Shown here: positions 43,396-51,506 of the stretch, in pieces
How the letters are laid out: each line of letters begins with the position of its first letter
How positions within the stretch are numbered: the stretch's first letter is position 1
Source: Henriciella sp045287255
Lineage (GTDB): Bacteria > Pseudomonadota > Alphaproteobacteria > Caulobacterales > Hyphomonadaceae
Reading direction: 5' to 3'
NCBI RefSeq assembly: GCF_045287255.1
Contig: NZ_CP137142.1
Span: 496,001 to 560,000, forward strand
DNA: 64,000 nucleotides
Notes under the pieces: generated by a model
Database searches by the model: none
Told to the model about the DNA's origin: nothing
Seen by the model: the letters and a program-made list of their open reading frames with translations, nothing else
Translations under genes and position numbers: made by a program

Positions 43396-44330
43396 GGTTG
43401 AAATCCTGTTCCAGTGGTGACCACGCCGCGCGCCGCGACATCGGCTATGGTCTGATCCCAATAGGTCTCGCGATAATACTCAGCGATCTCGGCCCCGGTG
43501 GTGAACCAGACATCATCGCGGTGGCTGCAAATATGCTTCAGCGCCTCTTCAAACACGCGCAGGCGATGGGGCTGACTGACCAGATAAGCATGCAGCGGAA
43601 TACACATCACCGTGCCGGACTGCGCGCCTTCTTCCAGTAACTGATCGAAGTGGCGGATCAGCAGGTCCGTATAACGCTGCGGATCCCAACCCTGAACGCT
43701 ATAGGTGATCACGTCATTGACTTCGAGCGAGTAGGGCATCGAGACGAGCTTGCCACTCTTGGTCTTGATCGGCTGGGGCTGGTCATCCTGAAACAGGTCG
43801 CACGTGTACCAAAAATCATGCTCGGCGATGAGGTCCAGCGTATGCTCGGTATGGGTCAGGGCCGGGGCGAGATAGCCGCGAATGCGCTTGCCCGTCGCGC
43901 GCTCCACCGTCTCGATACTGTCCTTCAGAACAGCAACTTCCTGCTCTGGTGTCATGCCATAGGAATAGCGCGTATTGTAAATCCCGTGAGAGAAGAACTC
44001 CCAATTACGGGCATTTACCGCCTCAATGATTTCCGGATGGTGATCGACAAGACCAATGGAGAGCGAGATTGAGCCGCGCAGATCATACTTGTCGAACAGG
44101 TCCATCATCCGCCAATGGCCGACCGTATTGCCCCATGTGCGCTGGGAATAGGCAACGACATCCGGATTACCGCGTGGCCAGCCGGGACGCTTATCATTAT
44201 GCGGTGGTTGGAACTCATAATATTCGATGTTCGGCGCGATCCAGAAGGCGAGCTTCTTGCCCCCCGGCCAGGTAATCTTTGGACGCCCTTCATAGGGCCA
44301 ATAGTCATAGAGGTTCGGATCGGTATGCAT
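43392..44330 (-). CDS. Polysaccharide deacetylase-fold hydrolase, copy 3
   Basis: This 312-residue protein has AFWIAPNIEYYEFQPPHNDK as its first motif and NWEFFSHGIYNTRYSYGMTP as its second, with RGYLAPALTHTEHTLDLIAE in the barrel. NIEYY replaces the DD pair of sugar deacetylases, again the PuuE/imidase-type signature. It shares its first base with the stop of the isochorismatase gene and its stop with DinB. Confidence 0.78.
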   Translation of the reverse strand: MHTDPNLYDYWPYEGRPKITWPGGKKLAFWIAPNIEYYEFQPPHNDKRPGWPRGNPDVVAYSQRTWGNTVGHWRMMDLFDKYDLRGSISLSIGLVDHHPEIIEAVNARNWEFFSHGIYNTRYSYGMTPEQEVAVLKDSIETVERATGKRIRGYLAPALTHTEHTLDLIAEHDFWYTCDLFQDDQPQPIKTKSGKLVSMPYSLEVNDVITYSVQGWDPQRYTDLLIRHFDQLLEEGAQSGTVMCIPLHAYLVSQPHRLRVFEEALKHICSHRDDVWFTTGAEIAEYYRETYWDQTIADVAARGVVTTGTGFQP

Positions 44331-45025
44331 CAGCCCTGATACCTCGCAATCGCGTCATGGACTTCGCTGACGGGCACCACGTCGGCATACTTAATCAACA
44401 GGTCCGTCAGGTTGGCGAAGTGATAGCTCTCATGTTTGTCGGCCACGCATTCTTCCGGAACAATGGTGCGATAGCCATAGGAGAGGCTATCAACCGCCGT
44501 GGCGCGCACACAGCCACTGGTCGATCCTCCGGTCACCACAACCGTGTCAACCTTGTGCCAGGTCAGGAAACTGTTCAGCGGAGTTTCAAAGAACGCGCTT
44601 GGCATCCGCTTGGTATAGACCGCATCAACGGCTGGATCGATGGTCAGGCGATCATCAAATTCGGTGCGCTCTGAGCCATATTTGATGTTCTGCAAACTGT
44701 CGGGCGTGTCCGTGCGTGTGCCCCACACCCCAGCATCTGCGGCATTGTCCATATAGGCGACATGCGTCCAGATCACTGGCAGGCCCTTGGCCCGCGCGGC
44801 GCTGGAGATCGCATCAATATGCTCCATCTGGCGCGGATCGGTAATATAGGCGGTCTTGTAGAGGTCAGGCCGCGTATAGGACTTTTGCGGATCAACATTC
44901 ACAATGGCCAGCTTCTCTCCAAAACCAAACCGGGCGCGGGCTGGATTGGCGCGCACTTCCTCGAAAATCTGACGGGCTGTCTTGTCAGAGGTAACCATTG
45001 TGGGCTGGGAGAGATCGTGGGTCAT
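44330..45025 (-). CDS. Isochorismatase-fold amidohydrolase (N-carbamoylsarcosine amidase-like)
   Basis: This 231-residue cysteine hydrolase has the full triad: Asp45 in IVNVDPQKSY, Lys139 in YTKRMPSAF and Cys172 in TGGSTSGCVRATAVDSLSYG. The family includes N-carbamoylsarcosine amidase, nicotinamidase and maleamate amidohydrolase. A start downstream of a 43-residue extension is chosen, since motif A copy 9 lies inside that extension. It heads the six-gene leftward operon before GntR 2, and could hydrolyse the half-amide or carbamoyl product of the NodB-fold imidases. Confidence 0.88.
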   Translation of the reverse strand: MTHDLSQPTMVTSDKTARQIFEEVRANPARARFGFGEKLAIVNVDPQKSYTRPDLYKTAYITDPRQMEHIDAISSAARAKGLPVIWTHVAYMDNAADAGVWGTRTDTPDSLQNIKYGSERTEFDDRLTIDPAVDAVYTKRMPSAFFETPLNSFLTWHKVDTVVVTGGSTSGCVRATAVDSLSYGYRTIVPEECVADKHESYHFANLTDLLIKYADVVPVSEVHDAIARYQG

Positions 45026-45056
45026 TGGTTTTCCGCTTGCGTTCTTGTCTAAGTTC

Positions 45057-45072
45057 AAATGATATATCTTTT
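45057..45072. promoter_or_regulatory. Motif A operator copy 9
   Basis: AAATGATATATCTTTT, one base off the perfect palindrome, lies between the divergent isochorismatase operon and the DUF1330 lipoprotein gene, 29 bases before the latter. Confidence 0.75.
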
Positions 45073-45101
45073 TGAATGAGTCTAGCCAATTGGAGGGTAA
45101 T

Positions 45102-45539
45102 ATGAAGGGATTTCTTGTGGGAGGCCTTTTGGGACTGGTTGCGGGGGTTGGCATTGCCGCCTGTGTCGGCGTGCAGCCGCAAACTGCTGAAGGTCAGGCG
45201 GCGGACGTGCAGCCTGCTCAAGCCGAAGCCCCAGCTTACATGATCGTTTTGGGTGAGGTGTATGACCGTCCGGCCTTTATGGAAGGCTATGCGGCGAAAC
45301 TGGCCCCGATCTATGACATGCATGGCGGTCACTATGTCGCCCTTGGCGGTGGCCCCGGCATTGAAGTGCTCGAAGGCGACTATGCCCCGCCAAGCTATGT
45401 TATCTCCAAATGGCCGAATGCGCAGGCGGCTCGTGATTTCTGGAACAGTGAAGAATATGACGCCCTCCGCCGCGCCCGCATCGATAATAGCTGGGGGGAT
45501 TTCGATGTCCTGCTCGTCCAAGGGCTGCCTGAAAATTAG
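45102..45539 (+). CDS. DUF1330 family lipoprotein
   Basis: This 145-residue protein starts MKGFLVGGLLGLVAGVGIAA with lipobox IAAC at Cys21, behind GGAGG. The mature part repeats the DUF1330 features of the 12787 gene: YMIVLGEVYDRPAFMEGY, GGHYVALGGGPGIEVLEGDY and VISKWPNAQAARDFWNSEEY. It is likely anchored in the periplasm. Having one cytosolic and one lipid-anchored DUF1330 copy in a single regulon is unusual. Confidence 0.82.
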   Translation: MKGFLVGGLLGLVAGVGIAACVGVQPQTAEGQAADVQPAQAEAPAYMIVLGEVYDRPAFMEGYAAKLAPIYDMHGGHYVALGGGPGIEVLEGDYAPPSYVISKWPNAQAARDFWNSEEYDALRRARIDNSWGDFDVLLVQGLPEN

Positions 45540-45584
45540 GCAAAGCGGCAGTTATTGCGGCAAATTTGCAACACATTTGCGACA

Positions 45585-45618
45585 AATGACCGGACAAACC
45601 ATCATTTGACCGGACAAA
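45585..45618. promoter_or_regulatory. Tandem motif B operators before TonB receptor 2
   Basis: AATGACCGGACAAA (45585-45598) and TTTGACCGGACAAA (45605-45618) are two motif B variants with centres 20 bases apart, about two helical turns, allowing side-by-side binding of two dimers. Confidence 0.7.
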
Positions 45619-45634
45619 ATTGGACGCCCCTCTC

Positions 45635-45650
45635 AAAAGATATATCATTT
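45635..45650. promoter_or_regulatory. Motif A operator copy 10
   Basis: AAAAGATATATCATTT lies 39 bases before the TonB receptor 2 start and 31 bases centre-to-centre from the nearer motif B site. Confidence 0.75.
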
Positions 45651-45689
45651 CCTGCGTGGGAAGAGGAAACAAATGTGAGGAAATTTGTT

Positions 45690-47888
45690 ATGAAACGAAT
45701 CCTGATTTCAGCCGTTGCCGCAAGTGCAATCGGAACCGCTTTTGCCAGCCCAGCACTGGCGCAAGATGATAGTGATGAAGACGCCCGTCGCCTTGGGACA
45801 GTGACGGTGTCTGCGCAGCGGGTTGAGGAAAACCTGCAAGATGTGCCGGTTGCAGTTACGGCTCTGGACTCAACGCAACTTGAAGACCGTCAGGTCCGCA
45901 ATGTTCGCGACCTGACCTCTCAGGTGCCGAATATCAATATTGCGACCAATACCGGTACAGCGAGTGCTGCGCGGATCTTCCTGCGCGGCGTCGGTGAAGA
46001 TGAAAGCCGCGGTGCGGTCGATCAGGCTGTCGGGATTTACGTCGACGGTGTGTATATTGGCCGCTCTGTTGGATCCTTGTTTGATGTTGTTGACCTGGAA
46101 GCGGTTGAGGTGCTGCGCGGTCCGCAGGGCACACTTTATGGACGCAACACGATTGGCGGCGCGGTCAAGCTGACCTCTGTTCGCCCGCAATTTGATAACA
46201 GCGCCGATTTGCGAACGGTTATTGGCAATAATGGCCGTATTGATGTCCGTGGAACTGGAAACTTCCAGGTTAATGACCGTACGGCCGTGCGCTTCACTCT
46301 ATCATCGCGTCAGCGGGATGGCTTTCACGATGTTATTCCGAACGGCAATCTGACCGGACAGGGTCGGGAAGTTGGCGAGCAGGATACACAAGCGTTCCGC
46401 ATCGCGCTATTAACCGAGTTCAACAATGACTGGAGCCTGTTGCTGTCCGCGGATCATACCAATGACAAGTCGGACCCCATCCCGGATTCCGTCGCGCCGG
46501 GTAATGATGCGGATAATGACATCTTCACGATTGAACCCCTGCCGGGTGAAACCTGTGGTGTTGCGACTGCACCAAGCACAACGCCTTATAGCGGTATTGG
46601 TTGTTTCCTCGATTATAATCAGGAGCTTGAAACCACAGGGATTTCAGCCAACCTGACCGGGGTGATCAATGGTCTCGATTTCACGTCGATTACGGCTTAT
46701 CGCGAGCTTGAGGACGAGCTGTCGTCTCGTATCGGGCTGCCATACACGCAAATGACTGATCAGGATCAGTTCAGCCAGGAGTTTACTCTCGGCTCAAATG
46801 AGGGTGCGTTTGAATGGTTGGTCGGCGCTTATTATTTCACCGAAGATATGCAGCTTGATACGGTCTTTGCTTTCCCGTTCACACTGACATCGTCCACCGA
46901 TTCCTTCGCAGTCTTCGGACAGGGCACGTATCAGATCAATGATGCGTTCTCGGTTACAGGTGGTCTGCGTTACACAGACGAGTCGAAAGACTTTGAGGGC
47001 GCGAACCTGGCCCCATTCCCGCCATTCAATGGCTTTACGCGTACCGATTCAGCAGATTTTGAGAATGTCAGCTTTACGATCGGGGCTGATTATCGCTTCA
47101 ATGAAGACATTCTGGGCTATGCCAAATACTCAACCGGCTTCAAGTCCGGTGGCTGGTCTCCCGATGCCTTCAGTGGCACCGCAGTCTTCCTGCCCGTGGA
47201 TGAGGAAACGCTCGACTCCTTTGAGGTTGGCATCAAATCCGATTGGGGCGGCGTTTTCCGTTTGAACGCGGCGGCCTTCTTCAACCAGTATGAAGACCTC
47301 CAGATCGCGGCGACCGTGCCCGGTCTTGGCTTTACCCGTTTCAATGTCGACGAGACCGAGATTTCTGGTCTTGAAGTCGAGGCTGTCTGGCAGGCCACGG
47401 ATAATCTGCAATTCAACGCCAATCTTGGCCTGCTGGATGCGGAATATACCTCTCTGACCGGAGATCAGGCACGCGGCCTGACCAATAATGGCGCTGGGTG
47501 CCCTGCCGGGACTGATGCCAGCAATGATGCGCAGGTCATCAGTTGCGCCTTGGGTTTGGAGCTTAAGAATGCGCCGGAATATAAGGCGACAATTGGTACG
47601 CTTTATACCCACCCGGTCTATCAGGGTGAGTTGATCTTCTCCGCCGATGCGAGCTTTGAAGATGACTCCTGGAGCCTGGTGGCCAACTCACCGCCACATG
47701 CGCTGACGGAGATCGACACGCTGGTCAATGCTCGCCTGAAATATCAGGACGAGCGCGGTTGGTCTGTCGCTCTTTGGGGCAAGAATATTACCGATGAGGA
47801 ATATTACCGCGCCACGTCTGCAGGGTCCTTCACCACCTATGCGTCAGAGCCTCTGACTTATGGGATTGAGCTTGGCGTGACCTTCTAA
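45690..47888 (+). CDS. TonB-dependent outer-membrane receptor 2
   Basis: This 732-residue protein starts MKRILISAVAASAIGTAFAS (cleavage near ALAQ-D), chosen over a 45-residue extension because TGAGGA precedes it. The N-terminus has LGTVTVSAQRVEE as a TonB-box-like stretch, then a plug with VDGVYIGRSV and VEVLRGPQGTLYGRNTIGGA and a barrel ending YGIELGVTF. It is typical of the FecA/CirA-like Sphingomonad receptors. Both operator motifs precede it. It is followed by a VOC lipoprotein whose start lies four bases after its stop. Confidence 0.93.
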   Translation: MKRILISAVAASAIGTAFASPALAQDDSDEDARRLGTVTVSAQRVEENLQDVPVAVTALDSTQLEDRQVRNVRDLTSQVPNINIATNTGTASAARIFLRGVGEDESRGAVDQAVGIYVDGVYIGRSVGSLFDVVDLEAVEVLRGPQGTLYGRNTIGGAVKLTSVRPQFDNSADLRTVIGNNGRIDVRGTGNFQVNDRTAVRFTLSSRQRDGFHDVIPNGNLTGQGREVGEQDTQAFRIALLTEFNNDWSLLLSADHTNDKSDPIPDSVAPGNDADNDIFTIEPLPGETCGVATAPSTTPYSGIGCFLDYNQELETTGISANLTGVINGLDFTSITAYRELEDELSSRIGLPYTQMTDQDQFSQEFTLGSNEGAFEWLVGAYYFTEDMQLDTVFAFPFTLTSSTDSFAVFGQGTYQINDAFSVTGGLRYTDESKDFEGANLAPFPPFNGFTRTDSADFENVSFTIGADYRFNEDILGYAKYSTGFKSGGWSPDAFSGTAVFLPVDEETLDSFEVGIKSDWGGVFRLNAAAFFNQYEDLQIAATVPGLGFTRFNVDETEISGLEVEAVWQATDNLQFNANLGLLDAEYTSLTGDQARGLTNNGAGCPAGTDASNDAQVISCALGLELKNAPEYKATIGTLYTHPVYQGELIFSADASFEDDSWSLVANSPPHALTEIDTLVNARLKYQDERGWSVALWGKNITDEEYYRATSAGSFTTYASEPLTYGIELGVTF

Positions 47889-47892
47889 GCCG

Positions 47893-48981
47893 ATGCGTAT
47901 CTCATCCTTGATGAAATCGATTCCCCCGGCGCTTGCGCTGGGGGTTTTGGTTTCTTGTATTCATGGCATTGATCCTGTTGCAGATGTGAGCGCGCAGGCT
48001 CAAACGCCATCCAAACCCGCTCCCGTAACAACCGAGCCATGGGTGATGGCAACCGCCAGTGTCTCTGACCTTGACCGCACGGCGCAGTTCTTTCGTGAGA
48101 TTGGCCAGTATGAAACCGTCTATCGCGGTCCATTGGACCCGCGGGAAATCAGCAGCCTGAACCTGCCAGATGGGGCCTCTGGTGAAGTCTTGACCCTGAA
48201 GGCGCCGGGCAGTGAGCATGGCCTCGTCCGCCTGATCCGTTTTGATGATGCGGGACCAAAAGTGCCGACGCGCCCCGGCGCGCGGGCTTGGGATACAGGC
48301 TGCATCTGGTCGCTCATGGTCCGTGTGAAGGGCATGGAAAGCGTCTATGATGATGCAATTGCCATGGGATGGTGGACTGAAACCCCGATCACCTATCTCG
48401 AATTTGGTCCCTCCAAGCTCAACGTGGTGGTTTTCAAGGGCCCGGACGGTTTGCAAGTGCAGGGCTATGAGCGCCTGACCACGCCTCTGCCAGAGGGCTT
48501 CACCCCGTTCGAGCGTGTCAGCCAGCCGTTTAATATCATGCAGATGAGCCGTGACCGCGAAGCTGCGCGTGTCCTGATGGAGGATGTGCTCGGCTTTGAT
48601 CGTTTCTGGTATGGTGAGCCCTATACCGACCCAGAGCCAACCTATATGCCGCTCGGTATCCCGAAGAACCTGACCACGACCATTCCTTACATGGCAGGCA
48701 TCTTCTATCCGGTGGAGAGCGAGTATGGCCGGATGGAATATATCGAAATCGACGGTCTTGAAGGCCGCGATTATGCTGACCGCTGCAATGCGCCGAACCT
48801 TGGTTGGTTATCGGTCACCTATCCGGTGGAGTCTCTGACAGACTTGCAGGCGCGTCTTGATGACAAGGACTGGCCCGTTCATATCGCGCCTTATCATACT
48901 GAGCGGGGCGGTCTTGGCGATATGGCTGTACTCGCGATCAAGGCTCCGGATGGCGCAACGATCGAGTTTATCGAGCGCTAA
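47893..48981 (+). CDS. Two-domain VOC lipoprotein
   Basis: This 362-residue protein starts MRISSLMKSIPPALALGVLV with lipobox GVLVSC; the internal ATG at residue 7 is an equally good start. Two VOC domains follow: one from about 48 (EPWVMATASVSDLDRTAQFF) to 195 and one from about 205 (ERVSQPFNIMQMSRDREAAR) to the end. Translation is probably coupled to TonB receptor 2, since no good ribosome-binding site is seen. A terminator-like hairpin falls in its first codons. Confidence 0.8.
   Translation: MRISSLMKSIPPALALGVLVSCIHGIDPVADVSAQAQTPSKPAPVTTEPWVMATASVSDLDRTAQFFREIGQYETVYRGPLDPREISSLNLPDGASGEVLTLKAPGSEHGLVRLIRFDDAGPKVPTRPGARAWDTGCIWSLMVRVKGMESVYDDAIAMGWWTETPITYLEFGPSKLNVVVFKGPDGLQVQGYERLTTPLPEGFTPFERVSQPFNIMQMSRDREAARVLMEDVLGFDRFWYGEPYTDPEPTYMPLGIPKNLTTTIPYMAGIFYPVESEYGRMEYIEIDGLEGRDYADRCNAPNLGWLSVTYPVESLTDLQARLDDKDWPVHIAPYHTERGGLGDMAVLAIKAPDGATIEFIER
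47923..47948 (+). terminator. Terminator-like hairpin inside the VOC lipoprotein start
   Basis: CCCCCGGCG and CGCTGGGGG form a 9-bp stem with a four-base loop, then TTTT. It lies 34 bases after the TonB receptor stop but inside the signal-peptide codons of the next gene, so it could limit read-through to that gene. Confidence 0.5.
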
Positions 48982-48988
48982 AGAGCTA

Positions 48989-49010
48989 GAGGCGGTGTCT
49001 AAACCGCCTC
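48989..49010. terminator. Hairpin between convergent VOC lipoprotein and TPP-enzyme genes
   Basis: GAGGCGGT and ACCGCCTC form an 8-bp stem with a six-base loop overlapping the TPP-enzyme stop. No T run is present, so activity is uncertain. Confidence 0.4.
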
Positions 49011-51407
49011 GCCCATGCCGTGAATGCTACGTCCCGGCAGCAGGTTTTGCGCGGCCGTGACAATCGCATCGGCATCAATACCGAAATGGCGATAGAGGTC
49101 GGCCACGGTTCCGGTTTGGCCAAAATGTTCCACGCCAAGCGGAATGGACTTATGACCAGCAACCCCGCCAAGCCAGCCAAGCGTTGCTGGATGCCCATCA
49201 GTGACCGTCACAATCGCAGCATGCGAAGGCACAGACGCCATCAAGCGATCGACATGACAGTTGGCATCGGCCTGTCCGCGCCGCCGGGCGCGCTGGGCGG
49301 CAAACCAGCCCGCTTGCAGGCGGTCAGATGAAGTCACGGCCAGTACCGCAATATCGCGGCGATCCGTACCGATCCGTCCGGCCGCTTCAATCACTTCCGG
49401 CGCAACACAGCCCTGATACGCGATGACCAATTCCGTATTCGGGCTTGGCGGACGCCACCAATAAGCCCCATCAATCACCCCGCGATGGAAGTCTGCATCG
49501 TCACGGCGGTTATGAGGCTGTTCGATTGGGCGCGTGGTCAGACGCAGATAGACCGCGCCGCCCGTTTCATCGCGCAGCCAGGTGCGCTCATCCGGGTCGC
49601 CTTCGCCATCGCGCTGCAGGTAATCAAACGACCAGTTCATGATCACGCTGAGCTCATCAAGATAGGCGGGCTCGAAAGAGGTCAGGCCATCCTGACTGAT
49701 CCCGATCAATTGTGAGCCGATCGACTGGTGTGCGCCGCCTTCCGGGGCGAGTGTGATGCCTGATGGTGTCCCGGCAATGATGAAGCGGGCATCCTGATAA
49801 CAGGCATAGTTCAGCGCATCGAGGCCACGCGCGACGAACGGGTCATACACTGTACCGATCGGGATCAGGCGTTCGCCGAACAGCGAATGCGACAGCCCTG
49901 CCGCGCCGAGCATCAGGAACAGGTTCATCTCGGCAATGCCCAGCTCGAAATGCTGGCCGTCTTCGCCAAAGCTCCATTTCTGGGTGGAGGGAATGTTCTC
50001 CTCCCGGAAGGTATCAGCCTGAGCCTCCCGTGCGAACAGGCCACGGCGATTGACCCATGAGCCGAGATTGGTCGAAACCGTTACATCTGGCGAAGTCGTC
50101 ACAATCCGATCTGAAAGCGCGTGGTCAGATCGCGCCAGCTGGTCGAGAATTTTGCCAAATCCAGCTTGCGTTGAAAGCTCGGCATCATCGAGCCAGACCA
50201 GATCAGGCAGCGGCAGGGGCACACTCTCGAAGCGCCTTGTGCCTTTAGCAAAGAAGGGTGTTTTAGCAACCAGATCCTGCGCGGCCTGAGCATCCTTGAG
50301 ACCACTATAGGGCGCCCATTCTTCGCCTTCCGGGACACCCATCGTCTTCTGGAACTCGGCCATCTGCGCCTTGTTCATCAGGCCGGCATGATTGTCTTTA
50401 TGCCCAGCCAGAGGCGTACCCCAGCCTTTGATCGTATAGGCAAGGAAACAAACCGGGCGATCGTGATCAACCGCATCGAAGGCTTCGATCAGGGAATGCA
50501 GGCAGTGCCCCCCCAGATTGTTCATCAGGTCTGAGAGGTCCTGATCGCTGCGCCGCTCAAGCAGGGCGGTGACATCCCCCTGATCGCCAATGTCGTCCAT
50601 CAGACGTTTGCGCCATGCTGCCCCGCCCTGATAAGTCAGCGCCGAATAGAGTTGGTTCGGGCAGGTATCGATCCATTCGCGCAGGGCCTCACCGCCCGGT
50701 TCTTCAAAGGCGGCTTTTTGCAAGGTGCCGTATTTCAGGCGCACAACATCCCAGCCAAACGCGCCAAAGATCGCCTCGATCCGCTCCCACAGCCCCTCGC
50801 GCACAACCCCGTCGAGGGATTGGCGGTTATAGTCGATAATCCACCAGCAATTGCGCAGATTGTGCTTCCAGCCTTCCTGAAGGCATTCATAGATATTGCC
50901 CTCATCAAGCTCGGCATCCCCGACCAGCGCGATCATCCGGCCAAGGTCAGGCGCATTCTCCCATTTCCGTGCTGCAATATAATCCTGCACCAGTGATGAG
51001 AATGCCGTGATCGCTACGCCAAGGCCAACAGAGCCAGTGGAGAAATCAACATCATCAATATCCTTGGTCCGGCTGGGATAAGACTGCGCGCCGCCATAGC
51101 CGCGAAAATTCTCCAGCTTTTCCTGTGTCTGGTTGCCAGCAAGATATTGGATGGCATGAAAAACAGGTGAGGCATGCGGTTTAACCGCCACCCGGTCTTC
51201 CGGACGCAGGACATGAAAGTAGAGCGCCGTCATGATCGCCGTCATTGAGGCACAGGAGGCCTGGTGCCCGCCGACTTTCACATCGTCCTTTTCCCGCAGA
51301 TGATTGGCATTATGCACGGTCCAGCAGGCCAGCCAGAGGAGTTTTTTCTGAATATCTTCAAGCGTTTGGAGTTTTTCGGGGCTCATGGTCATGGGTAGCT
51401 CACTCAT
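48999..51407 (-). CDS. Transketolase / homodimeric PDH-E1-like TPP enzyme
   Basis: This protein of about 802 residues has a thiamine-diphosphate fold: the TPP motif ALVGDAELDEGNIYECLQEG ends about 30 residues later at DYN, GGHQASCASMTAIMTALYFH is transketolase-like, and the pyrimidine domain has QHFELGIAEMNLFLMLGAAG with the catalytic Glu. The layout resembles AceE but it is shorter, and no E2/E3 gene is near. The first in-frame codon is TTG; the ATG three codons later is used here. A weak motif B site is 61 bases upstream. Confidence 0.82.
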   Translation of the reverse strand: MSELPMTMSPEKLQTLEDIQKKLLWLACWTVHNANHLREKDDVKVGGHQASCASMTAIMTALYFHVLRPEDRVAVKPHASPVFHAIQYLAGNQTQEKLENFRGYGGAQSYPSRTKDIDDVDFSTGSVGLGVAITAFSSLVQDYIAARKWENAPDLGRMIALVGDAELDEGNIYECLQEGWKHNLRNCWWIIDYNRQSLDGVVREGLWERIEAIFGAFGWDVVRLKYGTLQKAAFEEPGGEALREWIDTCPNQLYSALTYQGGAAWRKRLMDDIGDQGDVTALLERRSDQDLSDLMNNLGGHCLHSLIEAFDAVDHDRPVCFLAYTIKGWGTPLAGHKDNHAGLMNKAQMAEFQKTMGVPEGEEWAPYSGLKDAQAAQDLVAKTPFFAKGTRRFESVPLPLPDLVWLDDAELSTQAGFGKILDQLARSDHALSDRIVTTSPDVTVSTNLGSWVNRRGLFAREAQADTFREENIPSTQKWSFGEDGQHFELGIAEMNLFLMLGAAGLSHSLFGERLIPIGTVYDPFVARGLDALNYACYQDARFIIAGTPSGITLAPEGGAHQSIGSQLIGISQDGLTSFEPAYLDELSVIMNWSFDYLQRDGEGDPDERTWLRDETGGAVYLRLTTRPIEQPHNRRDDADFHRGVIDGAYWWRPPSPNTELVIAYQGCVAPEVIEAAGRIGTDRRDIAVLAVTSSDRLQAGWFAAQRARRRGQADANCHVDRLMASVPSHAAIVTVTDGHPATLGWLGGVAGHKSIPLGVEHFGQTGTVADLYRHFGIDADAIVTAAQNLLPGRSIHGMGEAV

Positions 51408-51467
51408 GCTGGGCAAAGCTTGGTTGCATTTGAAACTATTGAAGCGGGTTTGGGCCGTCTAACCCTG

Positions 51468-51481
51468 TTTGTCCAGACTAT
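51468..51481. promoter_or_regulatory. Weak motif B-like site
   Basis: TTTGTCCAGACTAT matches 11 of 14 positions of motif B and keeps its GTC-YR-GAC core. It lies between smc and the TPP enzyme, about 61 bases before the latter's start. Confidence 0.4.
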
Positions 51482-51506
51482 ACGTTAAGGTTATCAACCT
51501 TGATAG

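Noticed and set aside
224..45650. Motif A as att sites or mobile-element repeats
   Set aside because: The copies are short palindromes at promoters, not direct repeats flanking cargo, and no integrase or transposase is present.
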